Source: Actinomadura mexicana
GTDB taxonomy: Bacteria > Actinomycetota > Actinomycetes > Streptosporangiales > Streptosporangiaceae
Length of the DNA: 64,000 bases
Assembly: GCF_900188105.1 (NCBI RefSeq)
Contig: NZ_FZNP01000003.1
Location: 1-64,000 of the forward strand
Direction of reading: 5' to 3'
The notes beneath the pieces were generated by a model that saw only the letters and a list, made by a program, of their open reading frames with translations, ran no database searches and was not told the origin of the DNA. Shown in pieces: positions 44,034 through 51,191 of the stretch; positions within the stretch are counted from its first letter, which is position 1; the number at the start of each line of letters is the position of its first letter. Position numbers and translations under genes: made by a program.

Positions 44034-45161
44034 CTAGTCCGCGGGTGCGAGCTCGGCCAGGGCGAGGTGGAAGAGGGCCTTCAGGCCGCGGGTGCGAGGG
44101 GTGAACGGTTCCTCCAGCAGGGCGGAGACCTCCTCGTCCCATGAGGCCGCGGCGAGCGTCAGGTCGCGGACGGCGTCGCCGTCGCCCTCGCCGGACATCA
44201 GGGCGAGCGCGAGATCGAGAGCGGGGCTCGGGCCGTCCAGCCGCCTCCGGAACTCCGCGAACTCGGGCCGCGGCTCCGCGCCGGGGCTGACGGCCGCCAA
44301 GACGATCAGCCACGCGCGCGCCGGGGCGGGCAGGTCCGGCCAGAGGGCCAGCAGGTCCGGGAGGTGGTCGATGACCGCGCGGCAGGCGGCGGCCTCGTGC
44401 GAGCCGGCCTCGCCGGTGGCCGGGACGGGGTCGATCGTGGCGATGTAGGCCAGGTGGATCAGCAGTTCCAGGCGGTAGGCGGGAGTCAGCCGCGGTGCGC
44501 GGACGAGCCGGACGAGGAACCTGATGGTCTCCGCCGTGCAGTCGTAGCAGGTGTCCTGGTGGACGACCGTGCTGAAGTACTCGTGGACGGCCTCGTCCCA
44601 CCCCTCGTCGTTGGCGGCGAGGCCCCGCAGGATGTCCGGGACCTCGCCGGCCGGTCCGTAGGCGCCGGTGAGAGAGGCCCAGTCGACGTCGTCCAGACCG
44701 TCCAGGACGATCGGCTCGCCCGTCGGGCCGCCGGACGGCTCGCGCCTTCGGAGTCCGTGGACGATGGCCGGCGGGGGTGTGCGGGCGGGCTCGCGGGACA
44801 GGACGTCCAGCCGCGCTCGGCGCACGTCGCCGACGCTCGGAGCGCAGAGGCCCTCTCCCGCGGGGAAGAGGCGGCGGGCGGTCTCGGGGAGGGCCATCGA
44901 GCACGAGAAGCGACCGCCGAGCTCCTCGGCCAGCACCGCGACGGCGCGGTACTCGGCGGCGGCCCACCACTGCTCGTCGCCGTCCGGATAGGGGCCCTCG
45001 TCGAGGCTGTCGATCCGCCACCCGGAGCCGGTCGCGGTATCGGGGGCGACGCGCACGAGCGCGTGGCCGCGTCCGGTGAGCGTCCGGGCCCCCGCGCGGG
45101 CGGCTCCCTCGTCCGGAACGAAGAGGCTGTAGGTGGTGGCATGCCGGGGAACCGTGATCAC
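44034..45161 (-). CDS. HEAT-repeat-like protein of unknown function
   Basis: A 375-residue soluble protein. The middle part DWASLTGAYGPAGEVPDILRG then QDTCYDCTAETIRFLVRLV matches the recurrent pattern of HEAT-like proteins in actinobacteria often found near toxins or as lone genes. The rest is Arg/Glu/Asp-rich and helical. GTG 45161 is used; it has only a weak ribosome site (CTAGG). It is divergent from the next gene across 37 bp, and convergent with the hydratase. Confidence 0.72.
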   Translation of the reverse strand: MITVPRHATTYSLFVPDEGAARAGARTLTGRGHALVRVAPDTATGSGWRIDSLDEGPYPDGDEQWWAAAEYRAVAVLAEELGGRFSCSMALPETARRLFPAGEGLCAPSVGDVRRARLDVLSREPARTPPPAIVHGLRRREPSGGPTGEPIVLDGLDDVDWASLTGAYGPAGEVPDILRGLAANDEGWDEAVHEYFSTVVHQDTCYDCTAETIRFLVRLVRAPRLTPAYRLELLIHLAYIATIDPVPATGEAGSHEAAACRAVIDHLPDLLALWPDLPAPARAWLIVLAAVSPGAEPRPEFAEFRRRLDGPSPALDLALALMSGEGDGDAVRDLTLAAASWDEEVSALLEEPFTPRTRGLKALFHLALAELAPAD

Positions 45162-45198
45162 CGGGTCAGCCTAGAGGTCGCCTCCCGGCATCTCGGGT

Positions 45199-46314
45199 GT
45201 GAGACTGCGCGGTGTGGAGATCGAAAAGGCCGTCCGGCGGATGGGGCTTGCGGACACCTACGAGGACCGGCACTGGGACAGGGCCGTCAAGGTGACCGAC
45301 GACACCGTCCAGAAGGCGGAGCCGGAGTGGCTCGAAGGGCTGCTGGCCGCGTTGCTGGAGGTCGGGAAGCCGACCTACCCGATGCGGTACGGCTTCGAGG
45401 TCGCGTTGAGACGGCTGGCGAGCGCACCCGGGGACGCGGGGCGGGTCGCGCGCGTCCGCGCCCTCGCGGCCGAGGGACGGACGTGGGGCGGCGGCCTCCG
45501 CTACGACCTGCCGGAGGTCGCGGAATGGCTGGCCTGCGCCCAACCCCCCGAGCATCTCCTCGCGGTGTTCGACGACGCCGAGGCGTCGGACGAACTCGCT
45601 GCCTGCCTGCTCCAGGAGACGGCCCTGCGTTACGACGCGACGTCCGCCGCCGGGTTCGCCGAAAGGCTGCGGGCCGCCGGGCACCCGCTGGCGGAGCTCC
45701 CGCTTCGTCCGACCGAGACCGAGCGGCATCTCTCGCCGCCCCGGTATCCCGGCCTGGCGCAGCCCTGGCGTCCGCCCGGTGAGGGGGCGCCGGACGCGCC
45801 GGGACCCTCCGGTCTCGACATCGGGGTGGCGGCGGTCGACTGGCCCGGCGCGCGGCAGGCGTTGAGCGCCTACCGCAACTGGCCGTCGGGCGCCGATGCC
45901 GTGGAGGCCGCACTGTTCCGGCTGGACCGCCCGCAGGACCCCGCCGACTTCGGCGCCTCGCTGCTTCGCCTCCTGCCGGCCGCCAGCACCGGTGCGACCG
46001 TGGCCGGAGTGCGGCGGGTCACCACGGCCGACGTCCTGCGGACGCTCTTCAGCGGGGCCGCTTCCGGCGGTGCCTACGGGCCCCGCATGCACGGCGCCTA
46101 TGCGCGCAGGGCGTCATGGGAGTCGCTGGCGGCGCTGGCGGACGTCGAAGAGACCGGCCTGGAGGCGATCGAGCGGGCCGCCGACCGGTGCACCTGGCTC
46201 TTCTACGGCTCGGACTGGCATCTCCAGGTCGTCCCGCCACTGGACGCGGGCATCGCCGTCCTGCGGCCGGACCGCCGGACCGTGGCCGTGCTAGCCGTCA
46301 CCGACTCCGACTGA
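45199..46314 (+). CDS. DUF6183-like protein
   Basis: A 371-residue protein. The C-terminal part GGAYGPRMHGAYARRASWESLAAL in segments, CTWLFYGSDWHLQVV and AGIAVLRPDRRTVAVLAVTDSD resembles actinobacterial DUF6183 proteins; this assignment is from memory of the pattern. It has no membrane spans or signal. GTG 45199 is taken, with GTG 45214 as alternative. The gene may share a short divergent promoter with the HEAT-like gene. Its last 24 bases overlap the end of the convergent YcxB-like gene. Function unknown. Confidence 0.68.
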   Translation: MRLRGVEIEKAVRRMGLADTYEDRHWDRAVKVTDDTVQKAEPEWLEGLLAALLEVGKPTYPMRYGFEVALRRLASAPGDAGRVARVRALAAEGRTWGGGLRYDLPEVAEWLACAQPPEHLLAVFDDAEASDELAACLLQETALRYDATSAAGFAERLRAAGHPLAELPLRPTETERHLSPPRYPGLAQPWRPPGEGAPDAPGPSGLDIGVAAVDWPGARQALSAYRNWPSGADAVEAALFRLDRPQDPADFGASLLRLLPAASTGATVAGVRRVTTADVLRTLFSGAASGGAYGPRMHGAYARRASWESLAALADVEETGLEAIERAADRCTWLFYGSDWHLQVVPPLDAGIAVLRPDRRTVAVLAVTDSD

Positions 46315-46776
46315 CCCGCGAGCGGCCAGGAGATCATCGATCTCGGCCTGCCGAGCCCCGTCGAAGGCGGCCTTGGGGAGGAACACGGCGGGCCGGCCGT
46401 CCACGTACAGCAGCCAGAACCCGGGGCTGGAGAGGACGTTGGAGAACCCGGCCCAGTGCATCGTCGTGGTGGACTCGTCCGTCCGGCGGTCGTAGCCGGT
46501 GTCGGTCACCCGCGCCGTCGTGGGGACGCAGAGGAACGAGAGCTGCTTCCGCGCGCGCCTGCGAAGCCACCAGGTTCCCGCCAGGGGAAACAGCGCCGCT
46601 GTGACCAGCATGGTGACGCCCATCGTCAGGTTGCCCGCGACGAACCTGACCGTCGCGCCCACGGTGAGGGCGGCGACGAGAACCGCGTACACGGCCGTGA
46701 GCTGCCGCCTGAACCCCTGGGTGAACGCCTGGGCCACGTCGTCCGCGGTGGGCTCGTATCTGACCGTGATGTCCAT
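46291..46776 (-). CDS. YcxB-like membrane protein
   Basis: A 161-residue protein. The N-terminus DITVRYEPTADDVAQAF is followed by two spans (LTAVYAVLVAALTVGATVRFV and MGVTMLVTAALFPLAGTWWL), then a beta-rich soluble part with STTTMHWAGFSNVLSSPGFWLLYVDGRPAVFLPKAAF in segments, the usual plan of YcxB-like proteins (unknown role). ATG 46776 follows GAGGG by 8 bases. It is divergent from the SRPBCC gene. Confidence 0.75.
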   Translation of the reverse strand: MDITVRYEPTADDVAQAFTQGFRRQLTAVYAVLVAALTVGATVRFVAGNLTMGVTMLVTAALFPLAGTWWLRRRARKQLSFLCVPTTARVTDTGYDRRTDESTTTMHWAGFSNVLSSPGFWLLYVDGRPAVFLPKAAFDGARQAEIDDLLAARGSVGVGDG

Positions 46777-46893
46777 TCTGCCGCCCTCTGCTCCAAGATG
46801 CGGATCATCCTTCCCGGGCCCGCTCACCAGCGCAACCGCACGCGGGGGGGCACGCGTCCGAGATGACACAGCAGCGGCCGTCCCCAGTTAAGT

Positions 46894-46943
46894 GCAACCG
46901 TAGGGTTGCGTCTCTGGCGCCACATGTGCAACCCTGGGGTTGC
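46894..46943. promoter_or_regulatory. Twin ArsR-type operators GCAACC-N4-GGTTGC
   Basis: Two perfect 6-bp inverted repeats with 4-base spacers lie at 46894-46909 and 46928-46943, 34 bp apart, upstream of the SRPBCC-ArsR operon. Flanking bases (T and A) extend the second copy. The duplicate site and the ArsR gene in the operon point to autoregulation. Confidence 0.75.
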
Positions 46944-46972
46944 AACGATGGCCGAACCGAGGGAGCAGCCAG

Positions 46973-47410
46973 ATGAGCGAGAACCGGATTGAACGCGAAA
47001 CCCTGATCGCGGCATCCTTGGAGCGGGTCTGGTCGCTGGTGGCCGACCCCGGGTTCTGGGTGGCCGACGTGCCGGGCCCGCCCAGCGGGGCCGCGGAGGG
47101 CGAGTCGATGGTGGTGAAGAACGCCGAGCACGGCGACTTCCCCGTGCGCGTGGAGAAGGTCGAGCCGCCGACGTACGTCGCCTACCGCTGGGCCAGCGCC
47201 TTCCCGGGGGAGGAGTTGCGCGACGACAACAGCACCCTCGTGGAGTTCACGCTGACCCCCGAGGGCGGCAAGACGCGGCTGCGCGTCGTCGAGAGCGGGT
47301 TCGCGGCGCTGGCCGGATCCGAGGACCTGCGCCGCAAGGCCGTGGAGGACAACACCGGCGGCTGGCCCCAGGTGCTGGACGCCTTCAAGACCCGCGTCGA
47401 AGCCGCGTGA
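46973..47410 (+). CDS. SRPBCC/AHSA1-like protein
   Basis: A 145-residue START-like protein with IERETLIAASLERVWSLVADPGFW, typical of the AHSA1/polyketide-cyclase fold, and HGDFPVRVEKVEPPTYVAYRW, LVEFTLTPEGGKTRLRVVESGF. ATG 46973 has GGGAG at 8 bases. It is the first gene of an operon whose second gene is an ArsR regulator (4-base overlap GTGA), a very frequent pairing. The ligand is unknown. Confidence 0.9.
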   Translation: MSENRIERETLIAASLERVWSLVADPGFWVADVPGPPSGAAEGESMVVKNAEHGDFPVRVEKVEPPTYVAYRWASAFPGEELRDDNSTLVEFTLTPEGGKTRLRVVESGFAALAGSEDLRRKAVEDNTGGWPQVLDAFKTRVEAA

Positions 47411-47760
47411 CCGACACCCCTGACGACGGCGCCGCGCCGGTCGACGGCGTCCTCGCGGCGCTGGCCGATCCGACGCGGCGCCGCCTGCTCGACCTGCTCG
47501 CCGCACACGGCGAGGCCACCGCCACGACCCTCGCCGGGCCGCTTCCGGTCTCGCGGCAGGCGGTGGTCAAGCACCTCAACGTCCTGGAAGCGGCCGAGCT
47601 GGTCTCCAGCGGCCGGGTCGGACGCGAGGTGCGGTACGCGGTGCGGCCCGCGGCCCTGAACGCGACGGCGCGGTGGATGGCCTCCCTCGCGGCCGACTGG
47701 GACCGCCGCCTGGCGAACGTCAAGCGCATCGCCGAAGAAGCGGAACGCGACGCCCGCTAG
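47407..47760 (+). CDS. ArsR/SmtB family regulator
   Basis: A 117-residue winged-helix regulator: LAALADPTRRRLLDLLAAHG, TLAGPLPVSRQAVVKHLNVLEAAELV and RVGREVRYAVRPAALN. It lacks the metal-binding cysteines of arsenic or zinc sensors, so it is probably a non-metal type. It starts on GTG 47407, overlapping the SRPBCC stop. It most likely binds the twin GCAACC-N4-GGTTGC sites upstream of the operon. Confidence 0.92.
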   Translation: MTDTPDDGAAPVDGVLAALADPTRRRLLDLLAAHGEATATTLAGPLPVSRQAVVKHLNVLEAAELVSSGRVGREVRYAVRPAALNATARWMASLAADWDRRLANVKRIAEEAERDAR

Positions 47761-47859
47761 TCCGTCCCCCATGCCATCGGCCGCTCACGGCCATTGCCCG
47801 CCGGACGACGCCCTGATCGTTCCGCGACCCCGGATCCCTTACGGAAAGGGCGTTTCGTC

Positions 47860-49335
47860 ATGCCCACAGAGACGACCTCACCCTCGCGCATCGGCGGCAG
47901 GGAGCGGCTGATCCTGCTCGTCCTGCTCGGCGCCGGTTTCACGCTCTCCGTCGATTTCTCCATCCTGAACGTCGCCCTCCCGCTGGCCGGTGAGGGCGTC
48001 GGGATGGGCGTCGACGGCCTCCCCTGGATCATCGCCGCGTACGCGCTGCCGGCCGCCGGCTTCACGCTGGTGTTCGGCCGGATGGCGGACCTGTTCGGCC
48101 GCCGCAGGCTGTTCCTCGCCGGGATGGCGCTGCTGACCGGGGCCTCGCTGCTCGGCGGCTTCGCCTCCGGCCCCGAGACGCTCCTGACCGCCCGGGCCCT
48201 CCAGGGGTTCGCCACGGCGATGGCGACCCCCGCGGCGCTGTCCATGATCACCAGCACGTTCGCGGAGGGCCCGCTGCGCGAGCGCGTCCTCGGCCTCAAC
48301 GGCGCCCTGCTCTCCGCGGGCTTCACCGTCGGCGCCCTGGTCGGCGGCGCTCTCGTCAGCCTGCTGAGCTGGCGGGCGGCGTTCTTCGTCAACGTCCCGG
48401 TCGCCGTGGCCGTGCTGCTGGCCACCCCCGCCCTGATCGGCGAGAGCAGCCGGCCCGCCCGGCTCCGGCTGGACCTGCCCGGCGCGGTGACCGTGACCGG
48501 CGGCCTGCTGGCCGCGATCTACGCGGTCATCGAGCAGAACGTCCCCGCGGCCGTCGCCGGCGTGCTGCTGCTGGCCGCCTTCTGGATGATCGAACTGCGC
48601 TCTCCCGCGCCGCTCGCCCCGGTGCGCATCCTTCGCCGTCCCACGGTGAGATGGGGCAACTACGCGGGCCTCGTGGTGTTCACCATGGAGCCGGCCATGA
48701 TCTTCCTGACGACGCTCTACCTGCAGAACGTCCTCGGCTTCTCCCCGCTGGCGACCGGCCTCGTCTTCGGTGTCCCCGGCCTGGCGTCCGTCGCCGCCGG
48801 AGTGATCGCCGGACGCGTCATCGGGCGCTTCGGCGCCCGGGCCGTCCTGACCGGGGGCCTGGCCGTGCAGGGCCTGGCGACCCTGCCCCTGGTGCTCCTC
48901 GGCGCGGACCGCGCCGCGCTCGCGATCCTGATCCCCGCGCTGTTCATCGGATTCTTCGGGCACGTGACGTCCATCGTGGCGTACACCGTGACCGGCACCT
49001 CCGGGCTCCCGAACGACGAGCAGGGCCTGGCGAGCGGGCTGACGCTGATGACCCAGCAGGTGGCCATCACCATCGGCATCCCGATCCTCAGCTCGGTCGC
49101 CGCGACGCAGAGCGTGGAGATGACCGGCATCCGCCTCGCCCTGAGCGTGAACGTGGCCGTGACCCTGGCCAGCGTGGCCCTCGTCTGGTTCGGCCTCCGT
49201 CCCCGCTCCGGAGAGGGCTCCGGCCGGCGCGGAGGTGGACTTTACCCGCCTCGGGGAAGGGGGCGGGTGTGGGGGAGTGGTTCACTCGCGAGATCGCGGA
49301 CGCCGGACGGCTCCGGCTGTTCTGCTTCCTCGTGA
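47860..49335 (+). CDS. DHA2-type MFS transporter
   Basis: A 491-residue MFS protein with about fourteen hydrophobic segments. It begins RERLILLVLLGAGFTLSVDFSILNVALP, and later has WIIAAYALPAAGFTLVFGRM and ARALQGFATAMATPAALS. ATG 47860 follows GGAAAGGG. The C-terminal 30 residues are Arg/Gly/Ser-rich and come from bases also used by the start of the next gene (66-bp overlap), so the last part may not matter for function. Substrate unknown. Confidence 0.86.
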   Translation: MPTETTSPSRIGGRERLILLVLLGAGFTLSVDFSILNVALPLAGEGVGMGVDGLPWIIAAYALPAAGFTLVFGRMADLFGRRRLFLAGMALLTGASLLGGFASGPETLLTARALQGFATAMATPAALSMITSTFAEGPLRERVLGLNGALLSAGFTVGALVGGALVSLLSWRAAFFVNVPVAVAVLLATPALIGESSRPARLRLDLPGAVTVTGGLLAAIYAVIEQNVPAAVAGVLLLAAFWMIELRSPAPLAPVRILRRPTVRWGNYAGLVVFTMEPAMIFLTTLYLQNVLGFSPLATGLVFGVPGLASVAAGVIAGRVIGRFGARAVLTGGLAVQGLATLPLVLLGADRAALAILIPALFIGFFGHVTSIVAYTVTGTSGLPNDEQGLASGLTLMTQQVAITIGIPILSSVAATQSVEMTGIRLALSVNVAVTLASVALVWFGLRPRSGEGSGRRGGGLYPPRGRGRVWGSGSLARSRTPDGSGCSASS

Positions 49336-50006
49336 CGTTCATCGCGGCGTTCGTGTTCATCCGGTTCAGCGTGCGGATGATCCGGCGGCAGGTGCGGTGG
49401 TGGCCGGGGAACGTGACGCCCGGCGGGCGGCACATCCACCACGTCGTGTTCGGGCTCGTCTTCATGTGCGCCGGCGGCGTGGGCGGGCTGGCCCTCACGG
49501 ACGACTCGTCCTGGTGGGCGGCGGCCGCCGCGGCCGTGTTCGGGGCGGGCACCGCGCTCGTCCTCGATGAGTTCGCCCTGGTCCTGCACCTCCGGGACGT
49601 CTACTGGAGCGAGCAGGGCCGGTTGTCGGTCGAGGTCGTCTTCATCACGATCGCGCTCTGCGGGCTGATGCTGCTGGGCCTGAGCCCGCTGGGCGTGGAC
49701 GACGCCGCCGGGGACGGGGTGCTGGGCGTCGCGGGCATCCTGCTGTTCAACCTGTGCGTCGCGGTGATCGCCCTGCTCAAGGGCAAGGTCTGGACGGGCG
49801 TCATCGGCCTGTTCATCGGGCTCGTCGCGATCATCGGTGCGGTCCGGCTGGCTCGGCCGGACTCGCCGTGGGCGCGGCGCCGCTACGCGGAGGGGTCCCG
49901 CAAGGAGCGGCGGGCGCGGACACGGGAGCGCAGGTACCGCCTCCCCGTCCAGCGCCTCGGTGACCGGCTGAGCGATCTCATCGCCGGACGCCCGTCCAGC
50001 AGGTAG
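49269..50006 (+). CDS. Integral membrane protein of unknown function
   Basis: A 245-residue protein with about five or six spans (LFCFLVTFIAAFVFIRFSV, HHVVFGLVFMCAGGVGGLAL, AAAAAVFGAGTALVLDEFALVLHL, VVFITIALCGLMLLG, GILLFNLCVAVIALL, VIGLFIGLVAIIGAVRLA) and a basic C-terminus. Conserved-looking pieces are GGRHIHHVVFGL and DVYWSEQGRLSVE. GTG 49269 has AAGGGGGCGG just upstream and overlaps the MFS gene by 66 bp. Function unknown. Confidence 0.78.
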   Translation: MGEWFTREIADAGRLRLFCFLVTFIAAFVFIRFSVRMIRRQVRWWPGNVTPGGRHIHHVVFGLVFMCAGGVGGLALTDDSSWWAAAAAAVFGAGTALVLDEFALVLHLRDVYWSEQGRLSVEVVFITIALCGLMLLGLSPLGVDDAAGDGVLGVAGILLFNLCVAVIALLKGKVWTGVIGLFIGLVAIIGAVRLARPDSPWARRRYAEGSRKERRARTRERRYRLPVQRLGDRLSDLIAGRPSSR

Positions 50007-50049
50007 CGGCGCGAGCGGCCCGTCTTCCTTTCCGGCGCCGGACGTGAAC

Positions 50050-50063
50050 CAAGCGCTCGCTTG
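50050..50063. promoter_or_regulatory. Palindrome CAAGCGCTCGCTTG
   Basis: Six-bp arms with a 2-base centre, 54 bp before the racemase-like gene. The sequence is like the operators of TetR-family repressors of acyl-CoA and fatty-acid genes in actinobacteria. No TetR gene is adjacent, so it would be controlled from elsewhere. Confidence 0.5.
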
Positions 50064-50117
50064 ACTGTGGGTGCGGCCGACCGGCACGGTGGGGGTCCCC
50101 GACCCGGGAGGAGCGCC

Positions 50118-51149
50118 ATGGCGCCGCTGGACGGACTCCGCGTCCTCGATCTGACGATGTGGCGGCCCGGACCGTACGCGACGCAGCTGCTGGCCCAGCT
50201 CGGCGCCGACGTGATCAAGGTGGAACCGCCCGGCGGGGAGCCGATGCGGATGTTCCGCGACCATTTCGACGTCCTCAACCGGCACAAGCGCGGCATCGCG
50301 CTCGACCTCAAGTCCGAGGACGGGCTCGCGGCGCTCACGGAACTGGCCAGGGACGCCGAGGTCTTCGTCGAGGGGTTCAGGCCCGGTGTCGCCGAGCGGC
50401 TGGGCGTGGGCCACCAGACCCTCAGGGCGCTCAACCCGCGGCTCGTCTACTGCTCCATATCCGGGTACGGGGCTGAGGGCCCGCTCAGGGACGTTCCCGG
50501 GCACGACGTCAACTACCGCGCCCACGCGGCCGCGCTGCCGCCCGACGCCGTCTCGCCGGAGGCCGACGAGCTCCCCCTCGCGGACATGGCGGCCGCGACG
50601 ATGGCCGCCTTCGCGATCACCGCCGCCTGCCTGAAGGCCCGCGAAACAGGTGTGGGCGACCGCATCGACCTCGGTATGGCGGACGTCCTGGCGCACTGGG
50701 TCGGCACCGTCCCGGCGGCGACGCGGCGGTCGGGCGTGGGGCCGGTGCCCGGCTACGGCGTCTACCCGACCAGGGACGGCCAGAAGATCACCCTCGGCGT
50801 CGTGTCCGAGGAGAGGCTCTGGGCCGCGACCTGCCACGCGCTCGGCATCGGCGAGCACGCCGCCGTCCCGTTCGCCGAGCGGCTCCAGCGGATCGGCGAG
50901 CTGGACGGCGCGGTCGCCGCCGCGGTCGCCGGACTCACCCGGCAGGAGGCCATCGAACGCCTGACGCGGGCGGGAGCCCCGGTGGCGCCCTTGCTGTCGC
51001 GCGCCGAGATGCTCCGACTCGACCACTTCAAATCGCGCGGGATCCAGGAGGAGGGCCCGGTCCGGACGGCCGTCCACCCGCCGCTTGCGCAGGGGGCGGT
51101 CCCGGAACTGGACGAGCACCGGGGCCAGAGCTGGCGTCTCACGAAGTGA
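50118..51149 (+). CDS. Alpha-methylacyl-CoA racemase-like CaiB/BaiF protein
   Basis: A 343-residue CoA-transferase family III protein. It starts LDGLRVLDLTMWRPGPYATQLLAQLGADVIKVEPP in segments. The racemase catalytic pair is seen: His in PGHDVNYRAHA (residue 129) and Asp in PLADMAAAT (residue 156), with a Glu in VVSEERLW. This matches the racemase branch rather than formyl- or carnitine-CoA transferases. ATG 50118 follows GGGAGGAG. It probably epimerises 2-methyl-branched acyl-CoAs before beta-oxidation, for which thiolase, hydratase and acyl-CoA dehydrogenase genes are nearby. Confidence 0.87.
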   Translation: MAPLDGLRVLDLTMWRPGPYATQLLAQLGADVIKVEPPGGEPMRMFRDHFDVLNRHKRGIALDLKSEDGLAALTELARDAEVFVEGFRPGVAERLGVGHQTLRALNPRLVYCSISGYGAEGPLRDVPGHDVNYRAHAAALPPDAVSPEADELPLADMAAATMAAFAITAACLKARETGVGDRIDLGMADVLAHWVGTVPAATRRSGVGPVPGYGVYPTRDGQKITLGVVSEERLWAATCHALGIGEHAAVPFAERLQRIGELDGAVAAAVAGLTRQEAIERLTRAGAPVAPLLSRAEMLRLDHFKSRGIQEEGPVRTAVHPPLAQGAVPELDEHRGQSWRLTK

Positions 51150-51191
51150 TACTCGGGTGGGAATGTCCGATCCGTTTGGCATGCTTGTGAC

